A stretch of DNA of 64,000 nucleotides from Symbiodinium natans (GCA_905221605.1 CAJNDS010000770.1:1-64000), one strand, 5' to 3'. Counted from the first letter of the stretch, positions 26,305 through 40,700 are shown. Notes: generated by a model not told the origin, from the letters alone. Program-made: numbers and translations.

Positions 26305-29300
26305 ACATAATTCTGGGCTCTCCAGAATTATGTATCTTGGGCATTCAAGAAATTCGCTGAGCTTTCAAAAAACATGAGTTTTGGGCACCTCTCAAAAAGC
26401 AGAGTTTTTCAACCCAAAAAAATATCAGGAAACCCGCCGGGCTCTTTAAGAAAATACATGAGTTTTTAGCACCAAAACAAATGTCAGGAAACCTTCTGGG
26501 CTCTCCAAAAACATGAGTTTTGGACACCAACAACAAATGTCAGGAAACTCGCTGTGATCAAAAACATGTGTTTTGGGCGCCAAAAACAAATGTCAGGAAA
26601 CTCGCCGGGCTCTCAAACAACCTGTACAAGAGTTGTGTGGACCAAAAGCAAATGTCGGGGCTGTCAAAAAAAACATGAGTCTTGGGCACCAAAAACAAAC
26701 GTCAGGAAACCCACTGGGCTCTCAACAAAGCATCAAATTTGGGCACCAAAACAAATGTCAGGATACCTTCTGGGCCATCCAGAATTATGTGTTTTGGGCA
26801 CTCAGGAAACTCGCTGAGCTCTAACAAAAACATGAGTTTTGGGCACCTCTCAAAAAGCATGAGTTTTGGAACCAAAAACAAATATCAGGAAACCCGCCGG
26901 GCTCTTTAAGAAAATACATGAATTTTGGGCACCAAAACAAATGTCAGGAAACCTTCTGGGCTCTCCAAAAACATGAGTTTTGGACACCAACAACAAATGT
27001 CAGGAAACTCGCTGGGATCTCAAAAAAAACATGAGTTTTGGGCACCAAAAACAAAGGTCAGGAAACTCGCTGGGCTTTCAAACAACCTGTACAAGAGTTT
27101 TGTGCACCAAAAGCAAATGTCGGGGCTGTCAAAAAAAAAGATGAGTCTTGGGCACCAAAAACAAATGTCAGGAAACCCATTGGGCTCTCAAAAAAGCATG
27201 AGTTTAGGGGTTCCAAAACAAATGTCAGGAAACCTTCTGGGCTCTCCAGAATTATGTATCTTGGGCATTCAGGAAATTCGCTGAGCTTTCAAAAAACATG
27301 AGTTTTGGGCACCTCTCAAAAAGCAGAGTTTTTCAACCAAAAAACAAATATCAGGAAACCCGCCGGGCTCTTCTTACATGAAATGTGGGCACCAAAACAA
27401 ATGTCAGGAAACCTTCTGGGCTCTCAAAAAAACATGAGTTTTGGACACCAACAACAAATGTCAGGAAACTCGCTGTGATCAGAAACATGTGTTTTGGGCG
27501 CCAAAACAAATGTCAGGAAACTCGCCGGGCTCTCAAACAACGTGTACAAGAGTTTTGTGGGCTCTCAAAAATATGAGTTTTGGGCACCAAAAACAAAGGT
27601 GAGGAAACTCGCCGGGCTCTCAAAAAGCATGAGTTTTGGAACCAAAAAACAAATGTCAGGAAAACCGCCGGGCTCTTTAAGAAAATACATGAATTTTGGG
27701 CACCAAAACAAATGTCAGGAAACCTTCTGGGCTGTCAAAAAAAAATGAGTTTTGGACACCAACAACAAATGTCAGGAAACTCGCTGTGATCAAAAACATG
27801 TGTTTTGGGCGCCAAAAACAAATGTCAGGAAACTCGCCGGGCTCTCAAACAACCTGTACAAGAGTTTTGTGCACCAAAAGCAAATGTCGGGGCTGTGAAA
27901 AAAAAAACATGAGTCTTGGGCACCAAAAACAAATGTCAGGAAACCCACTGGGCTCTCAACAAAGCATCACATTTGGGCACCAAAACAAAAGTGAGGAAAC
28001 GTTCTGGCTCTCAAAAAACATGAGTTTTGGGCACCAAAAACAAAGGTCAGGAAACTCGCCGGGCTCTCAAAAAGCATGAGTTTTGGAACCAAAAACAAAT
28101 GTCAGGAAACCCGCCGGGCTCTTTAAAACAAAACATGAATTTTGGGCACCAAAACAAATGTCAGGAAACCTTCTGGGCTCTCAAAAAAACATGAGTTTTG
28201 GACACCAACAACAAATGTCAGGAAACTCGCTGGGATCTCAAAAACATGTGTTTTGGGCGCCAAAAACAAATGTCAGGAAACTCGCCGGGCTCTCAAACAA
28301 CCTGTACAGGAGTTTTGTGCACCAAAAGCAAATGTCGGGGCTGTCAAAAAAAACACATGAGTCTTGAGCACCAAAAACAAATGTCAAGAAAACCATTGGG
28401 CTCTCAAAAAAGCATGAGATTTGAGCACCAAAACAAATGTCAGGAAATCTTCTGGGCTCTCCAAAAACATGAGTTTTGCACACCAACAACAAATGTCAGG
28501 AAACTCGCTGGGATCTCAAAAAAAACATGTGTTTTGGGCGCCAAAAACAAATGTCAGGAAATTCGCCGGGCTCTCAAACAACCTGTACAAGAGTTTTGTG
28601 CACCAAAAGCAAATGTCGGGGCTGTCAAAAAAAACATGAGTCTTGGGCACCAAAAACAAATGTCAGGAAACCCACTGGGCTCTCAAAAATGCATGAGTTT
28701 TGCGGTTCCAAAACAAATGTCAGGAAACCTTCTGGGCTCTCCAGAATTATGTGTTTTGGGCACTCAGGAAACTCGCTGAGCTCTAACAAAAACATGAGTT
28801 TTGGGCACCTCTCAAAAAGCATGAGTTTTGGAACCAAAACAAATATCAGGAAACCCGCCGGGCTCTTGAAGAAAATACATGAATTTTGGGCACCAAAACA
28901 AATGTCAGGAAACCTTCTGGGCTCTCCAAAAACATGAGTTTTGGACACCAACAACAAATGTCAGGAAGCTCGCTGGGATCTCAAAAAAAACATGTGTTTT
29001 GGGCGCCAAAAACAAATGTCAGGAAACTCGCCGGGCTCTCAAACAACCTGTACAAGAGTTTTGTGCACCAAAAGCAAATGTCGGGGCTGTCAAAAAAAAC
29101 ATGAGTCTTGGGCACCAAACAAATGTCAGGAAACCCACTGGGCTCTCAAAAAAACATGAGTTTTGGGCACCAACAACAAATGTCAGGAAACCTTCTGGGC
29201 TGTAAAAAAGCATGAGTTTTGGGCACCAAAAACAAAGGTCAGGAAACTCGCCGGGCTCTCAAAAAGCATGAGTTTTGGAACCAAAAAACAAATATCAGCA

Positions 29301-29345
29301 AACCCGCCCGGCTCTTTAAGAAAAAACACATAATGTTTGGGCACC
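26305..29345 (+). repeat. Satellite B array 1
   Basis: Tandem 48-64-bp monomers with the invariant core AAATGTCAGGAAAC. Variants recur in a set order; the variant containing CTGTACAAGAG or CGTGTACAAGAG occurs at 26621, 27088, 27541, 27853, 28301, 28582 and 29047, that is every 281-312 or 448-467 bp. It aligns with array 3 but lacks about 680 bp and about 230 bp between 26909 and 27385, and about 215 bp at the JE boundary. Plus-strand ORFs are satellite translations. Confidence 0.93.
26306..26332. other. Hairpin at the JE/satellite B boundary
   Basis: CATAATTCTGG and CCAGAATTATG form a perfect 11-bp stem with loop GCTCT. Other satellite B copies have only the right arm, so the palindrome was created by rearrangement at this boundary. 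Confidence 0.8.
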
Positions 29346-32300
29346 CATTTTGCTTGTTCAATCCCTAAAACCCTACACCCTAAATCCCAAAAAACTCAAT
29401 CTTAAAGATCGAAGATAGATCGATCTTGAAGAGACTCGTCTTTTTTACTTAATTGTAAGGTCTTCAGGGTAAGGAAACTGTCACACACATGTTGTTTCTT
29501 CGTCTTCCAGCAAACAATCAACACGGCGACAAATCGTGCTCGTGGCTCGTGTGTGATATCACAACTCGTATCCCCTGTCTCATTTGTGATATCACAAGAT
29601 GCAGAACCCAATGCCCGTAACAAATCGTACCCCCTACTACTTTATCTTTTTACATTCGATTTGCTGGTGTCTGTATGAGGCTTGAGAAGATGTACGATTT
29701 GTTGCCTGTGATTTGCTGGCATCTGCACGAGGCATGACAAGATGTACGATTTGTTGCCTGTGATTTGCTAGTTTCTGTGGGAGGCGCGGCAAGATGCACG
29801 ATGTGTTGTCTGTGACTTGCTGGCAGGGCGAGCGAACTGTTACACACGTTTTGCTAGATTAATCCCTACAAGCCTACACCCTAAACCATAAATCTTTATG
29901 ATCGAAGATAGATCGACGTTGAAGAAACTCGTCTTGCTTACTTAATTGTAAGGTCTTCAGGGTAAGGAAACTGTGACACACATGTTGTTTCTTCGTGTTT
30001 CAGCGAACAATCAACACGGCGACAAACGTGCCCGTGGCTCGTGTGTGATATCACAACTCGTATCCCCTGTCTCATGTGTGATATCACAAGATGCAGAATC
30101 CAATGCCCGTAACAAATCGTACCCCCTACTATTTTTTCTTTTTACATTCGATTCGCTGGTGTCTGTATGAGGCTTGAGAAGATGTACGATTTGTTGCCCG
30201 TGATTTGCTGGCATCTGTGTGAGGCATAGCAAGATGCACGATTTGTTGCCTGTGATTTGCTGGCATCTGCACGAGGCATGACAAGATGCATGTTTTGTTG
30301 TCTGTGATTTGCTAGATTCTGTGGGAGGCACGGCAATATACGCATTCGTTGTCTGTGACTTGCTGGCAGGGTAATGAAACTGTCACACACATTTTGCTTG
30401 TTCAATCCCTAAAACCCTACACCCTAAACCCTAAAATCCTGAATCTTAAAGATCGAAGAAAGATCGATCTTGAAGAAACTCGTCTTGTTTACTTAATTGT
30501 AAGGTCTTCAGGGTAAGGAAACTGTCACACACACATTGCGTCTTCGTATTCCAGCAAACAATCAACACGGCGACATATCGTGCCCGTGGCTCGTGTGTGA
30601 TATCACGACTCGTATCCCCTGTCTCATGTGTGATATCACAAGATGCAGCGATCTTGAAGAAACTCGTCTTGTTTACTTAATTGTAAGGTCTTCAGGGTAA
30701 GGAAACTGTCACACACAAGTTGCGTCTTCGTATTCCAGCAAACAATCAACACGGCGACATATCGTGCCCGTGGCTCGTGTGTGATATGACGACTCGTATC
30801 CCCTGTCTCATGTGTGATATCACAAGATGCAGAACCCAATGCCCGTATCTTTCTTTTTACATCCGATTTGTTGGTACCTGGCTGAGGCATGCGAGATGTA
30901 CGATTTGTTGCCTGTGATTTGCTGGTATCTGTGCGAGGCATGACAAGATGTACGATTTGTTGCCTTTGATTTGCTGGTATCTGTGCGAGGCATGACAAGA
31001 TGCATGTTTTGTTGTCTGTGATTTTCTATTCTCTGTGTGAGGCATGGCATGATACACGATTTGTTGTCTGTGATTTGCTGGCAGGGCAAGGAAATTGTCC
31101 CACACATTCTGCCTGTTCAATCCCCAAACCCTACACCTTAAACCCTAAATCTTAAAGATCGAAGATAGACCGATCTTGAAGAAACTCGTCTTGTTTACTT
31201 AATTGTAAGGTTTTCAAGGTAAGGAAACTGTCACACACATGTTGTTTCTTCGTATTCCAGCAAACATTCAACACGGCGACAAATCGTGCTCTTGGCTCGT
31301 GTGTGATATCACAAATCGTATCCCCTATCTCATGTGTGATATCACAAGATGCAGAACCCAATGCCAGTAACAAATCGTATCCCCGACTACTTTTTCTTTT
31401 TACATCCGATTTGCTGGTATCTGGATGAGGCATGGCAAGATGTACGATTTGTTGCCTGTGATTTGCTGGCATCTGCACGAGGCATGACAAGATGTACGAT
31501 TTGTTGCCTGTGATTTGCTAGATTCTGTGGGAGGCACGGCAAGACACATGATTTGTTGTCTGTGACTTGCTGGCAGGGTAAGGAAACCGTCACACAGGTT
31601 TTGCTTGTTCAGTCCCTAAAACCCTACACCTTAAACCCTAAAACCCTCAATCTTAAAGATCGAAGATAGATCGATCTTGAAGAAACTCGTCTCATTTACT
31701 TAATTGTAAGGTCTTCAGGGTAAGGAAACTGTCACACACACATGTTGTTGCTTCGTGTTCCAGCAAACAATCAACACGGCGACAAATCGTGCCCGTGGCC
31801 CGTGTGTGATATCACAACTCGTATCCCCTGTCTCATGTGTGGTATCACAAGATGCAGAACCCAATGCCCGTAACAAATCGTACCCCCTACAACTTTTCCT
31901 TTTTACATCCGATTTGCTGGTACCTGGCTGAGGCATGGCGAGTTTTACGATTTGTTGCCTGTGATTTGCTGGCATCTGTGTGAGGCATAACAAGATGTAC
32001 GATTTGTTGCCTGTGATGATGTACGATTTGTTGTCTGTGATTTGCTAGTTTCTGTGGGAGGCATGGCAAGAAACACGATTTGTTGTCTGTGACTTGCTGG
32101 CCGGGTAAGAAAACTGTCACACACATTTTGCTTATTCAATCCCTAAAACCCGACATCCTAAACCCCAAAAAACTCAATCTTAAAGATCGAAGATAGATCG
32201 ATCTTGAAGAGACTCGTCTTTTTTACTTAATTGTAAGGTCTTCAGGGTAAGGAAACTGTCACATACATGTTGTTTCTTCGTTTTCCAGCAAACAATCAAC

Positions 32301-33582
32301 ACGGCGACAAATCGTGCCCGTGGCTCGTGTGTGATATCCCAACTCGTATCCCTTGTCTCATGTGTGATATCACAAGATGCAGAACCCAATGCCCGTAACA
32401 AATCGTACCCCCTACTACTTTTTCTTTTTACATCCGATTTGCTGGTATCTGGATGAGGCATGGCAAGATGTACGATTTGTTGCCTGTGATTTGCTGGCAT
32501 CTGCACGAGGCATGACAAGATGTACGATTTGTTGCCTGTGATTTGCTAGTTTCTGTGGGAGGCATGGCAAGATACACGATTTGTTGTCTGCGATTTCTAG
32601 TTTCTGTGTGAGGCATGGCAAGATACACGATTTGGTGTCTGTGATTTGCTGGCAGGGTGAGAGACTGTCACACACGGAACAGGCAATCTCTAAAAGCCTT
32701 CAATCTCTAAAACCCTAAACCCTAAAACCCGAAATCGTCAAGATCGAAGATAGATCGATCTTGAAGAAACTCGTGTTGTTTACTTAATTGAAAGGTCTTC
32801 AGGGTAAGGAAACTGTCACACACATGTTGCGTCTTCGTGTTTCAGCAAACAATCAACACGGCGACAAATCGTGCCCGTGGCTCGTGTGTGATATCACAAA
32901 TCGTATCCCCTGTCTCAGTGATATCACAAGATGCAGAACCCAATGCCCGTAACAAATCGTACCCCCTACTACTTTATCTTTTTACATCCGATTTGCTGGT
33001 ATGTGGATGAGGCATGGCAAGATGTACAATGTACGATTTGTTGCCTGTGATTTGCTGGCATCTGTGTGAGAAATAGCAAGATGTACGATTTGTTGCCAGT
33101 GATTAGCTGGTTTCAGTGCGAGGCATGACAAGATGTACGATTTGTTGTCTGTGACTTGCTGACAGGGTAAGGAAACTGTCACACACATTTGGCTTGTTCA
33201 ATCCCTAAAACCCTACACCCTACACCCTAAAACCCTTAATCTTCAAGATCGAAGATAGATCGATCTTGAAGAAACTCGTCTTGTTTACTTAATTGGAAGG
33301 TCCTCAGGGTAAGGAAACTGTCACACACACATGTTGCTTCTTCGTGTTTCAGCAAACAATCAACACGGCGACAAATCGTGCCCGTGGCTCGTGTGTGATA
33401 TCACAACTCGTATCCCCTGTCTCATGTGTGGTATCACAAGATGCAGAACCCAATGCCCGTAACAAATCGTACCCCCTACTACTTGATCTTTTTACATTCG
33501 ATTTGCTGGTGTCTGTATGAGGCTTGAGAAGATGTACGATTTGTTGCCTGTGATTTGCTGGAATCTGCACGAGGCATGACAA
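29346..33582 (+). repeat. Satellite A array 3
   Basis: Begins at ATTTTGCTTGTTCAATCCC, the phase used at most B-to-A boundaries. It includes the truncated unit at about 30648, which joins AGATGCAG to CGATCTTGAAG. It is nearly colinear with array 5 (offset about 15,500 bp). Confidence 0.93.
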
Positions 33583-33852
33583 GGGCGCCCCGGCCAATTC
33601 GCCGCAGGCGTGGGACCCCCCCTCCCCCCAGGAACACGCCCAAAGCTTTAATCTTTTTCTAAACTCGATTTGAGCTTTCGTGTTTCACACGGTCCCCCGG
33701 CCAATCCCAGATTTTCTAAACCCGATCCGAGCCTGGGAAACCCGTCCAACTGGAAATCCGTCCAATGGGCAGTTTGAATGGTTTTGGACCCTTTTTGTCC
33801 TTTCCAGACCTCCCGGGGCCCGTGGTGAACAGATGTGTTTGCAAAGCGCCGA
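33583..33852 (+). repeat. Junction element copy 3 (empty target site)
   Basis: Complete JE of about 270 bp without the retrotransposon. The single CCTTT at 33799-33803 marks the insertion point used in copy 2. Shares with copy 5 the variant CCAACTGGAAATCCGTCC, where the others read CCAACGGGAAACCCGTCC. Confidence 0.92.
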
Positions 33853-36800
33853 TCTCAAAAAAAAACATGTGTTTTGGGCGCCAAAAACAAATGTCAGGAA
33901 ACTCGCCGGAAATGTCGGGGCTGGCAAAAAAAAACATGAGTCTTGGGCACCAAAAACAAATGTCAGGAAACCCATTGGGCTCTCAAAAAAACATGAGTTT
34001 TGGGGTTCCAAAACAAATGTCAGGAAAACTTCTGGGCTCTCCAGAATTATGTATCTTGGGCATTCAGGAAATTCGCTGAGCTTTCAAAAAACATGAGTTT
34101 TGGGCACCTCTCAAAAAGCATGAGTTTTGGAACCAAAAACAAATATCAGGAAACCCGCCGGGCTCTTTAAGAAAATACATGAATTTGGGGTACCAAAACA
34201 AATGTCAGGAAACCTTCTGGGCTCTCCAAAAACATGAGTTTTGGACACCAACAACAAATGTCAGGAAGCTCGCTGGGATCTCAAAAAAAACATGTGTTTT
34301 GGGCGCCAAAAACAAATGTCAGGAAACTCGCCGGGCTCTCAAACAACCTGTACAAGAGTCTTGTGCACCAAAAGCAAATGTCGGGGCTGTCAAAAAAGAA
34401 ACATGAATCTTGGGCACCAAACAAATGTCAGGAAACCCACTGGGCTCTCAAAAAAGCATGAGTTTTGGGCACCAAAAACAAATGTCACGAAACCTTCTGG
34501 GCTGTAAAACAGCATGAGTTTTGGGCACCAAAAACAAAGGTCAGTAAACTCGCCGGGCTCTTTCAAACAATACATGAATTTTGGGCACCAAAACAAATGT
34601 CAGGAAACCTTCTGGGCTCTCCAAAAACATGAGTTTTGTACACCAACAACAAATGTCAGGAAACTCGCTGGGATCTCAAAAAAAAAACATGTGTTTTGGG
34701 CGCCAAAAACAAATGTCAGGAAACTCGCCGGGCTCTCAAACAACCTGTACAAGAGTTTGTGCACCAAAAGCAAATGTCGGGGCTGTCAAAAAAAAAAAAC
34801 ATGAGTCTTGGGCACCAAAAACAAACGTCAGGAAACCCATTGGGCTCTCAAAAAAGCATGAGATTTGGGTTTCCAAAACAAATGTCAGGGAACCTTCTGG
34901 GCTCTCCAGAATTATGTATCTTGGGCATTCAGCAAATTCGCTGAGCTTTCAAAAAACATGAGTTTTGGGCACCTCTCAAAAAGCAGAATTTTTCAACCAA
35001 AAAACAAATATCAGGAAACCCGCCGGGCTCTCTTTACATGAATTTTGGGCACCAAAACAAATGTCAGGAAACCTTCTGGGCTCTCCAAACACATGAGTTT
35101 TGGACACCAGCAACAAATGTCAGGAAACTCGCTGGCATCTCAAAAAAACACATGTGTTTTGGGCGCCAAAAACAAATGTCAGGAAACTCGCCGGGCTCTC
35201 AAACAACCTGTACAAGAGTTTTGTGCACCAAAAGCAAATGTCGGGGCTGTCAAAAAAACATGAGTCTTGGGCACCAAAAACAAGCGTCAGGAAACACACT
35301 GGGCTCTCAACAACGCATGAAATTTGGGCACCAAAACAAATGTCAGGAAACCTTCCGGGCTCTCAAAAAACATGAGTTTTGGGCACCAAAAACAAAGGTC
35401 AGGAAACTCGCCGGGATCTCAAAAAGCATGAGTTCTGGAACCAAAAAACAAATGTCAGGAAACCCGCCGGGCTCTTTGAAACAATACATCAATTTTGGGC
35501 ACCAAAACAAATGTCAGGAAACCTTCTGGGCTCTCAAAAAAACATGAGTTTTGGACACCAACAACAAATGTCAGGAAACTCGCTGTGATCAAAAACATGT
35601 GTTTTGGGCGCCAAAACAAATGTCAGGAAACTCGCCGGGCTCTCAAACAACCTGTACAAGAGTTTTGTGCACCAAAAGCAAATGTCGGGGCTGTAAAAAA
35701 AACACATGAGTCTTGGGCACCAAAAACAAATGTCAGGAAACCCATTGGGCTCTCAACAAAGCATCACATTTGGGCACCAAAACAAATGTCAGGAAGCTCG
35801 CTGGGATCTCAAAAAAAACATGAGTTTTGGGCGCCAAAAACAAAGGTCAGGAAACTCGCCGGGCTCTCAAAAAGCATGAGTTTTGGAACCAAAAAACAAA
35901 TGTCAGGAAACCCGCCGAACTCTTTAAAACAATACATGATTTTTGGGCACCAAAACAAATGTCAGGAAACCTTCTGGGCTCTCCAAAAACATGAGTTTTG
36001 CAAATGTCAGGAAACTCGCTGGGATCTCAAAAACATGTGTTTTGGGCACCAAAAACAAATGTCAGGAATCTCGCCGGGCTCTCAAACAACCTGTACAGGA
36101 GTTTTGTGCACCAAAAGCAAATGTCGGGGCTGTCAAAAAAAACACATGAGTCTTAGGCACCAAAAACAAATGTCAAGAAAACCATTGGGCTCTCAAAAAA
36201 GCATGAGATTTGAGCACCAAAACAAATGTCAGGAAATCTTCTGGGGTTTCCAAAAACATGAGTTTTGGACACCAACAACAAATGTCAGGAAACTCGCTGG
36301 GATCTCAGAAAAAAAAAACATGTGTTTTGGGCGCCAAAAACAAATATCAGGAAACTCGCCGGGCTTTCAAACAACCTGTACAAGAGTTTTGTGCACCAAA
36401 AGCAAATGTCGGGGCTGTCAAAAAAAAAAACATGAGTCTTGGGCACCAAAAACAAATGTCAGGAAACCCATTGGGCTCTCAAAAAAGCATGAGTTTTGGG
36501 GTTCCAAAACAAATGTCAGGAAACCTTCTGGGCTCTCCAGAATTATGTATCTTGGGCATTCAGGAAATTCGCTTAGCTTTCAAAAAACATGAGTTTTGGG
36601 CACCTCTCAAAAAGCCAAATTTTTCAACCAAAAAACAAATATCGGTAAACCCGCCGGGCTCTTTTTACATGAATTTTGGGCAACAAAACAAATGTCAGGA
36701 AACCTTCTGGGCTCTCCAAAAACATGAGTTTTGCACACCAACAACAAATGTCAGGAAGCTCGCTGGGATCTCAAAAAAAACATGAGTTTTGGGCACCAAA

Positions 36801-38977
36801 AACAAAGGTCAGGAAACTCGCCGGGCTCTCAAAAAGCATGAGTTTTGGAACCAAAAAACAAATGTCAGGAAACCCGCCGGGCTCTTTGAAACAATACATG
36901 AATTTTGGGCACCAAAACAAATGTCAGGAAACCTTCTGGGCTCTCAAAAAAACATGAGTTTTGGACACCAACAACAAATGTCAGGAAACTCGCTGTGATC
37001 AAAAACATGTGTTTTGGGCGCCAAAACAAATGTCAGGAAACTCGCCGGGCTCTCAAACAACGTGTACAAGAGTTTTGTGCACCAAAAGCAAATGTCGGGG
37101 CTGTAAAAAAAACACATGAGTCTTGGGCACCAAAAACAAATGTCAGGAAACCCATTGGGCTCTCAACAAAGCATCACATTTGGGCACCAAAACAAATGTC
37201 AGGAAAACTTCCGGGCTCTCAAAAAACATGAGTTTTGGGCGCCAAAAACAAAGGTCAGGAAACTCGCTGGGCTCTCAAAAAGCATGAGTTTTTGAACCAA
37301 AAAACAAATGTCAGGAAACCCGCCGGGCTCTTTAAAACAATACATGAATTTTGGGCACCAAAACAAATGTCAGGAAACCTTCTGGGCTCTCCAAAAACAT
37401 GAGTTTTGCACGCCAACAACAAATGTCAGGAAACTCGCTGGGATCTCAAAAACATGTGTTTTGGGCGCCAAAAACAAATGTCAGGAAACTCGCCTTTTGT
37501 GCACCAAAAGCAAATGTCGGTGCTGTCAAAAAAAACACATGAGTCTTGGGCACCAAAAACACATGTCAAGAAAACCGTTGGGCTCTCAAAAAAGCATGAG
37601 ATTTGAGCACCAAAACAAATGTCAGGAACCTTCTGGGCTCTCCAAAAACATGAGTTTTGCACACCAACAACAAATGTCAGGAAACTCGCTGGGATCTCAA
37701 ACAAAAAACATGTGTTTTGGGCGCCAAAACAAATGTCAGGAAATTCGCCGGGCTCTCAAACAACCTGTACAAGAGTTTTGTGCACCAAAAGCAAATGTCG
37801 GGGCTGTAAAAAAAACACATGAGTCTTGGGCACCAAAAACAAATGTCAGGAAACCCATTGGGCTCTCAACAAAGCATCACATTTGGGGACCAAAACAAAT
37901 GTCAGGAAACCTTCTGGCTCTCAAAAAACATGAGTTTTGGGCACCAAAAACAAAGGTCAGGAAACTCGCCGGGCTCTCAAAAAGCATGAGTTTTTGAACC
38001 AAAAAACAAATGTCAGGAAACCCGCCGGGCTCTTTAAAACAATACATGAATTTGGGGCACCAAAACAAATGTCAGGAAACCTTCTGGGCTCTCCAAAAAC
38101 ATGAGTTTTGCACACCAACAACAAATGTCAGGAAAATCTCTGGGATCTCAAAAACATGTGTTTTGGGCGCCAAAAACAAATGTCAGGAAACTCGCCGGGC
38201 TCTCACACAACCTGTACAGGAGTTTTGTGCACCAAAAGGAAATGTCGGGGCTGTCAAAAAAAACACATGAGTCTTGGGCACCAAACACAAATGTCAAGAA
38301 AACCATTGGGCTCTCAAAAAAGCATGAGTTTTGGGGTTCCAAAACAAATGTCAGGAAATCTTCTGAGCTCTCCAGAATTATGTGTTTTGGGCACTCAGGA
38401 AACTCGCTGAGCTCTAACAAAAAGATGAGTTTTGGGCACCTCTCAAAAAGCATGAGTTTTGGAACCAAAAACAAATATCAGGAAACCCGCCGGGCTCTTT
38501 AAGAAAATACATGAATTTGGGGCACCAAAACAAATGTCAGGAAACCTTCTGGGCTCTCCAAAAACATGAGTTTTGCACACCAACAACAAATGTCAGGAAG
38601 CTCGCTGGGATCTCAAAAAACAATGTGTTTTGGGCGCCAAAAACAAATGTCAGGAAACTCGCCGGGCTCTCAAACAACCTGTACAAGAGTTTTGTGCACC
38701 AAAAGCAAATGTCGGGGCTGTCAAAAAAAAACATGAGTCTTGGGCACCAAACAAATGTCAGGAAACCCACTGGGCTCTCAAAAAACATGAGTTTTGGGCA
38801 CCAAAAACAAATGTCAGGAAGCCTTCTGGGCTGTAAAAAAGCATGAGTTTTGGGCACCAAAAACAAAGGTCAGGAAACTCGCCGGGCTCTCAAAAAGCAT
38901 GAGTTTTGGAACCAAACAACAAATATCAGCAAACCCGCCGGGCTCTTTAAGAAAAAACACATAATGTTTGGGCACCC
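33853..38977 (+). repeat. Satellite B array 2
   Basis: The longest satellite B block. Contains the longest open frame of the satellite (365 codons, 35495-36592), which alternates peptide versions of successive monomers and is rejected as a gene. Colinear with array 4 at offsets of 15,465-15,524 bp. Poly-A runs of 5-12 separate monomers and vary between copies. Confidence 0.93.
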
Positions 38978-40431
38978 ATTTTGCTTGTTCAATCCCTAAA
39001 ACCCTACACCCTAAACCCCAAAACCCTCAATCTTAAAGATCGAAGATAGATCGATCTTGAAGAAACTCGTCTTTTTTACTTAATTGTAAGGTCTTCAGGG
39101 TAAGGAAACTGTCACACACACGTTGCGTCTTCGTATTCCAGCAAACAATCAACACGGCGACAAATCGTGCCCGTGGCTCGTGTGTGATTCCCAACTCGTA
39201 TCCCCTGTCTCATGTGTGATATCACAAGATGCAGAACCCAATGCCCGTAACAAATCGTACCCCCTACTACTTTTTCTTTTTACATCCGATTTGCTGGTAT
39301 CTGGATGAGGCATGGCAAGATGTACGATTTGTTGCCTGTGATTTGCTGGCATCTGCACGAGGCATGACAAGATGTACGATTTGTTGCCTGTGATTTGCGA
39401 GTTTCTGTCTGAGGCATGGCAAGATACACGATTTGTTGTCTGTGACTTGCTGACAGGGTAAGGAAACTGTCACACACATTTTGCTTGTTCAATCCCTAAA
39501 ACCCTACACCCTACACCCTAAAACCCTAAATCTTCAAGATCGAAGATAGATCGATCTTGAAGAAACTCGTCTTGTTTACTTAATTGGAAGGTCCTCAGGG
39601 TAAGGAAACTGTCACACACACATGTTGCTTCTTCGTGTTTCAGCAAACAATCAACACGGCGACAAAACATGCCCGTGGCTCGTGTGTGATATCACAACTC
39701 GTATCCCTGTCTCATGTGTGATATCACAAGATGCAGAACCCAATGCCCGTATCAAATCGTACCCCCTACAACTTTTCCTTTTTACGTCCGATTTGCTGGT
39801 ACCTGGCTGAGGCGTGCGAGATGTACGATTTGTCGCCTGTGATTTGCTGGCATTTGTACGGAGCATGACAAGATGTACGATTTGTTGCCGTTGATTTGCT
39901 GGTATCTGTGCGAGGCATGACAAGATGCATGGTTTGTTGTCTGTGATTTTCTATTTTCTGTGTGAGGCATGGCAAGATACACGATTTGTTGTCTGTGATT
40001 TGCTGGCAGGGCAAGAAAACTATCCCACACATTCTGCTTGTTCAATCCCTAAAACCCTACACCCTAAACCCCAAAATCCTAAATCTTAAACATCGATGAT
40101 AGATCGATCTTGAAACAAGACTCGTCTTGTTTACTTAATTGTAAGTTCTTCAGGGTAAGGAAACTGTCACACACACACATGTTGTTTCTTCGTGTGTTAG
40201 CAAACAATCAACACGGCGACAAATCGTGCCGGTGGCTCGTGTGTGATATCACAACTCGTATCCCCTGTCTCATGTGTGGTATCACAAGATGCAGAACCCA
40301 ATGCCCGTAACAAATCGTACCCCCTACTACTTTTTTTTTTTAACATCCGGTTTGCTGGTACCTGGATGAGGCATGACAAGATGTACGATTTGTTGCCTGT
40401 GATTTGCTGGAATCTGCACGAGGCATGACAA
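38978..40431 (+). repeat. Satellite A array 4 (short)
   Basis: Only about 1.45 kb, fewer than three units. Its last 0.9 kb matches 55850-56746. Its first unit has the altered first palindrome GTGTGATTCCCAACTCG. Confidence 0.92.
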
Positions 40432-40700
40432 GGGCGCCCCGGCCAATTCGCCGCAGGCGTGGGACCCCCCCTCCCCCCAGGAACACGCCCAAAGCTTTAA
40501 TCTTTTTCTAAACTCGATTTGAGCTTTCGTGTTTCACACGGTCCCCCGGCCAATCCCAGATTTTCTAAACCCGATCCGAGCCTGGGAAACCCGTCCAACG
40601 GGAAACCCGTCCAATGGGCAGTTTGAATGGTTTTGGACCCTTTTTGTCCTTTCCAGACCTCCCGGGGCCCGTGGTGAACAGATGTGTTTGCAAAGCGCCG
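40432..40700 (+). repeat. Junction element copy 4 (empty)
   Basis: 269 bp, same limits as the others; CCTTT at 40648-40652 is uninterrupted. Confidence 0.92.

Noticed and set aside
26305-29345. Satellite B as a possible CRISPR array
   Set aside because: The conserved core is short, the intervening sequences are repeated variants and not unique spacers, there are no cas genes, and the surroundings are eukaryotic.
35495-36592. 365-codon plus-strand ORF and many similar ORFs in satellite B
   Set aside because: They follow the repeat monomers, occur in several overlapping frames at once and change frame with every indel between array copies. No start context or domain supports a gene.
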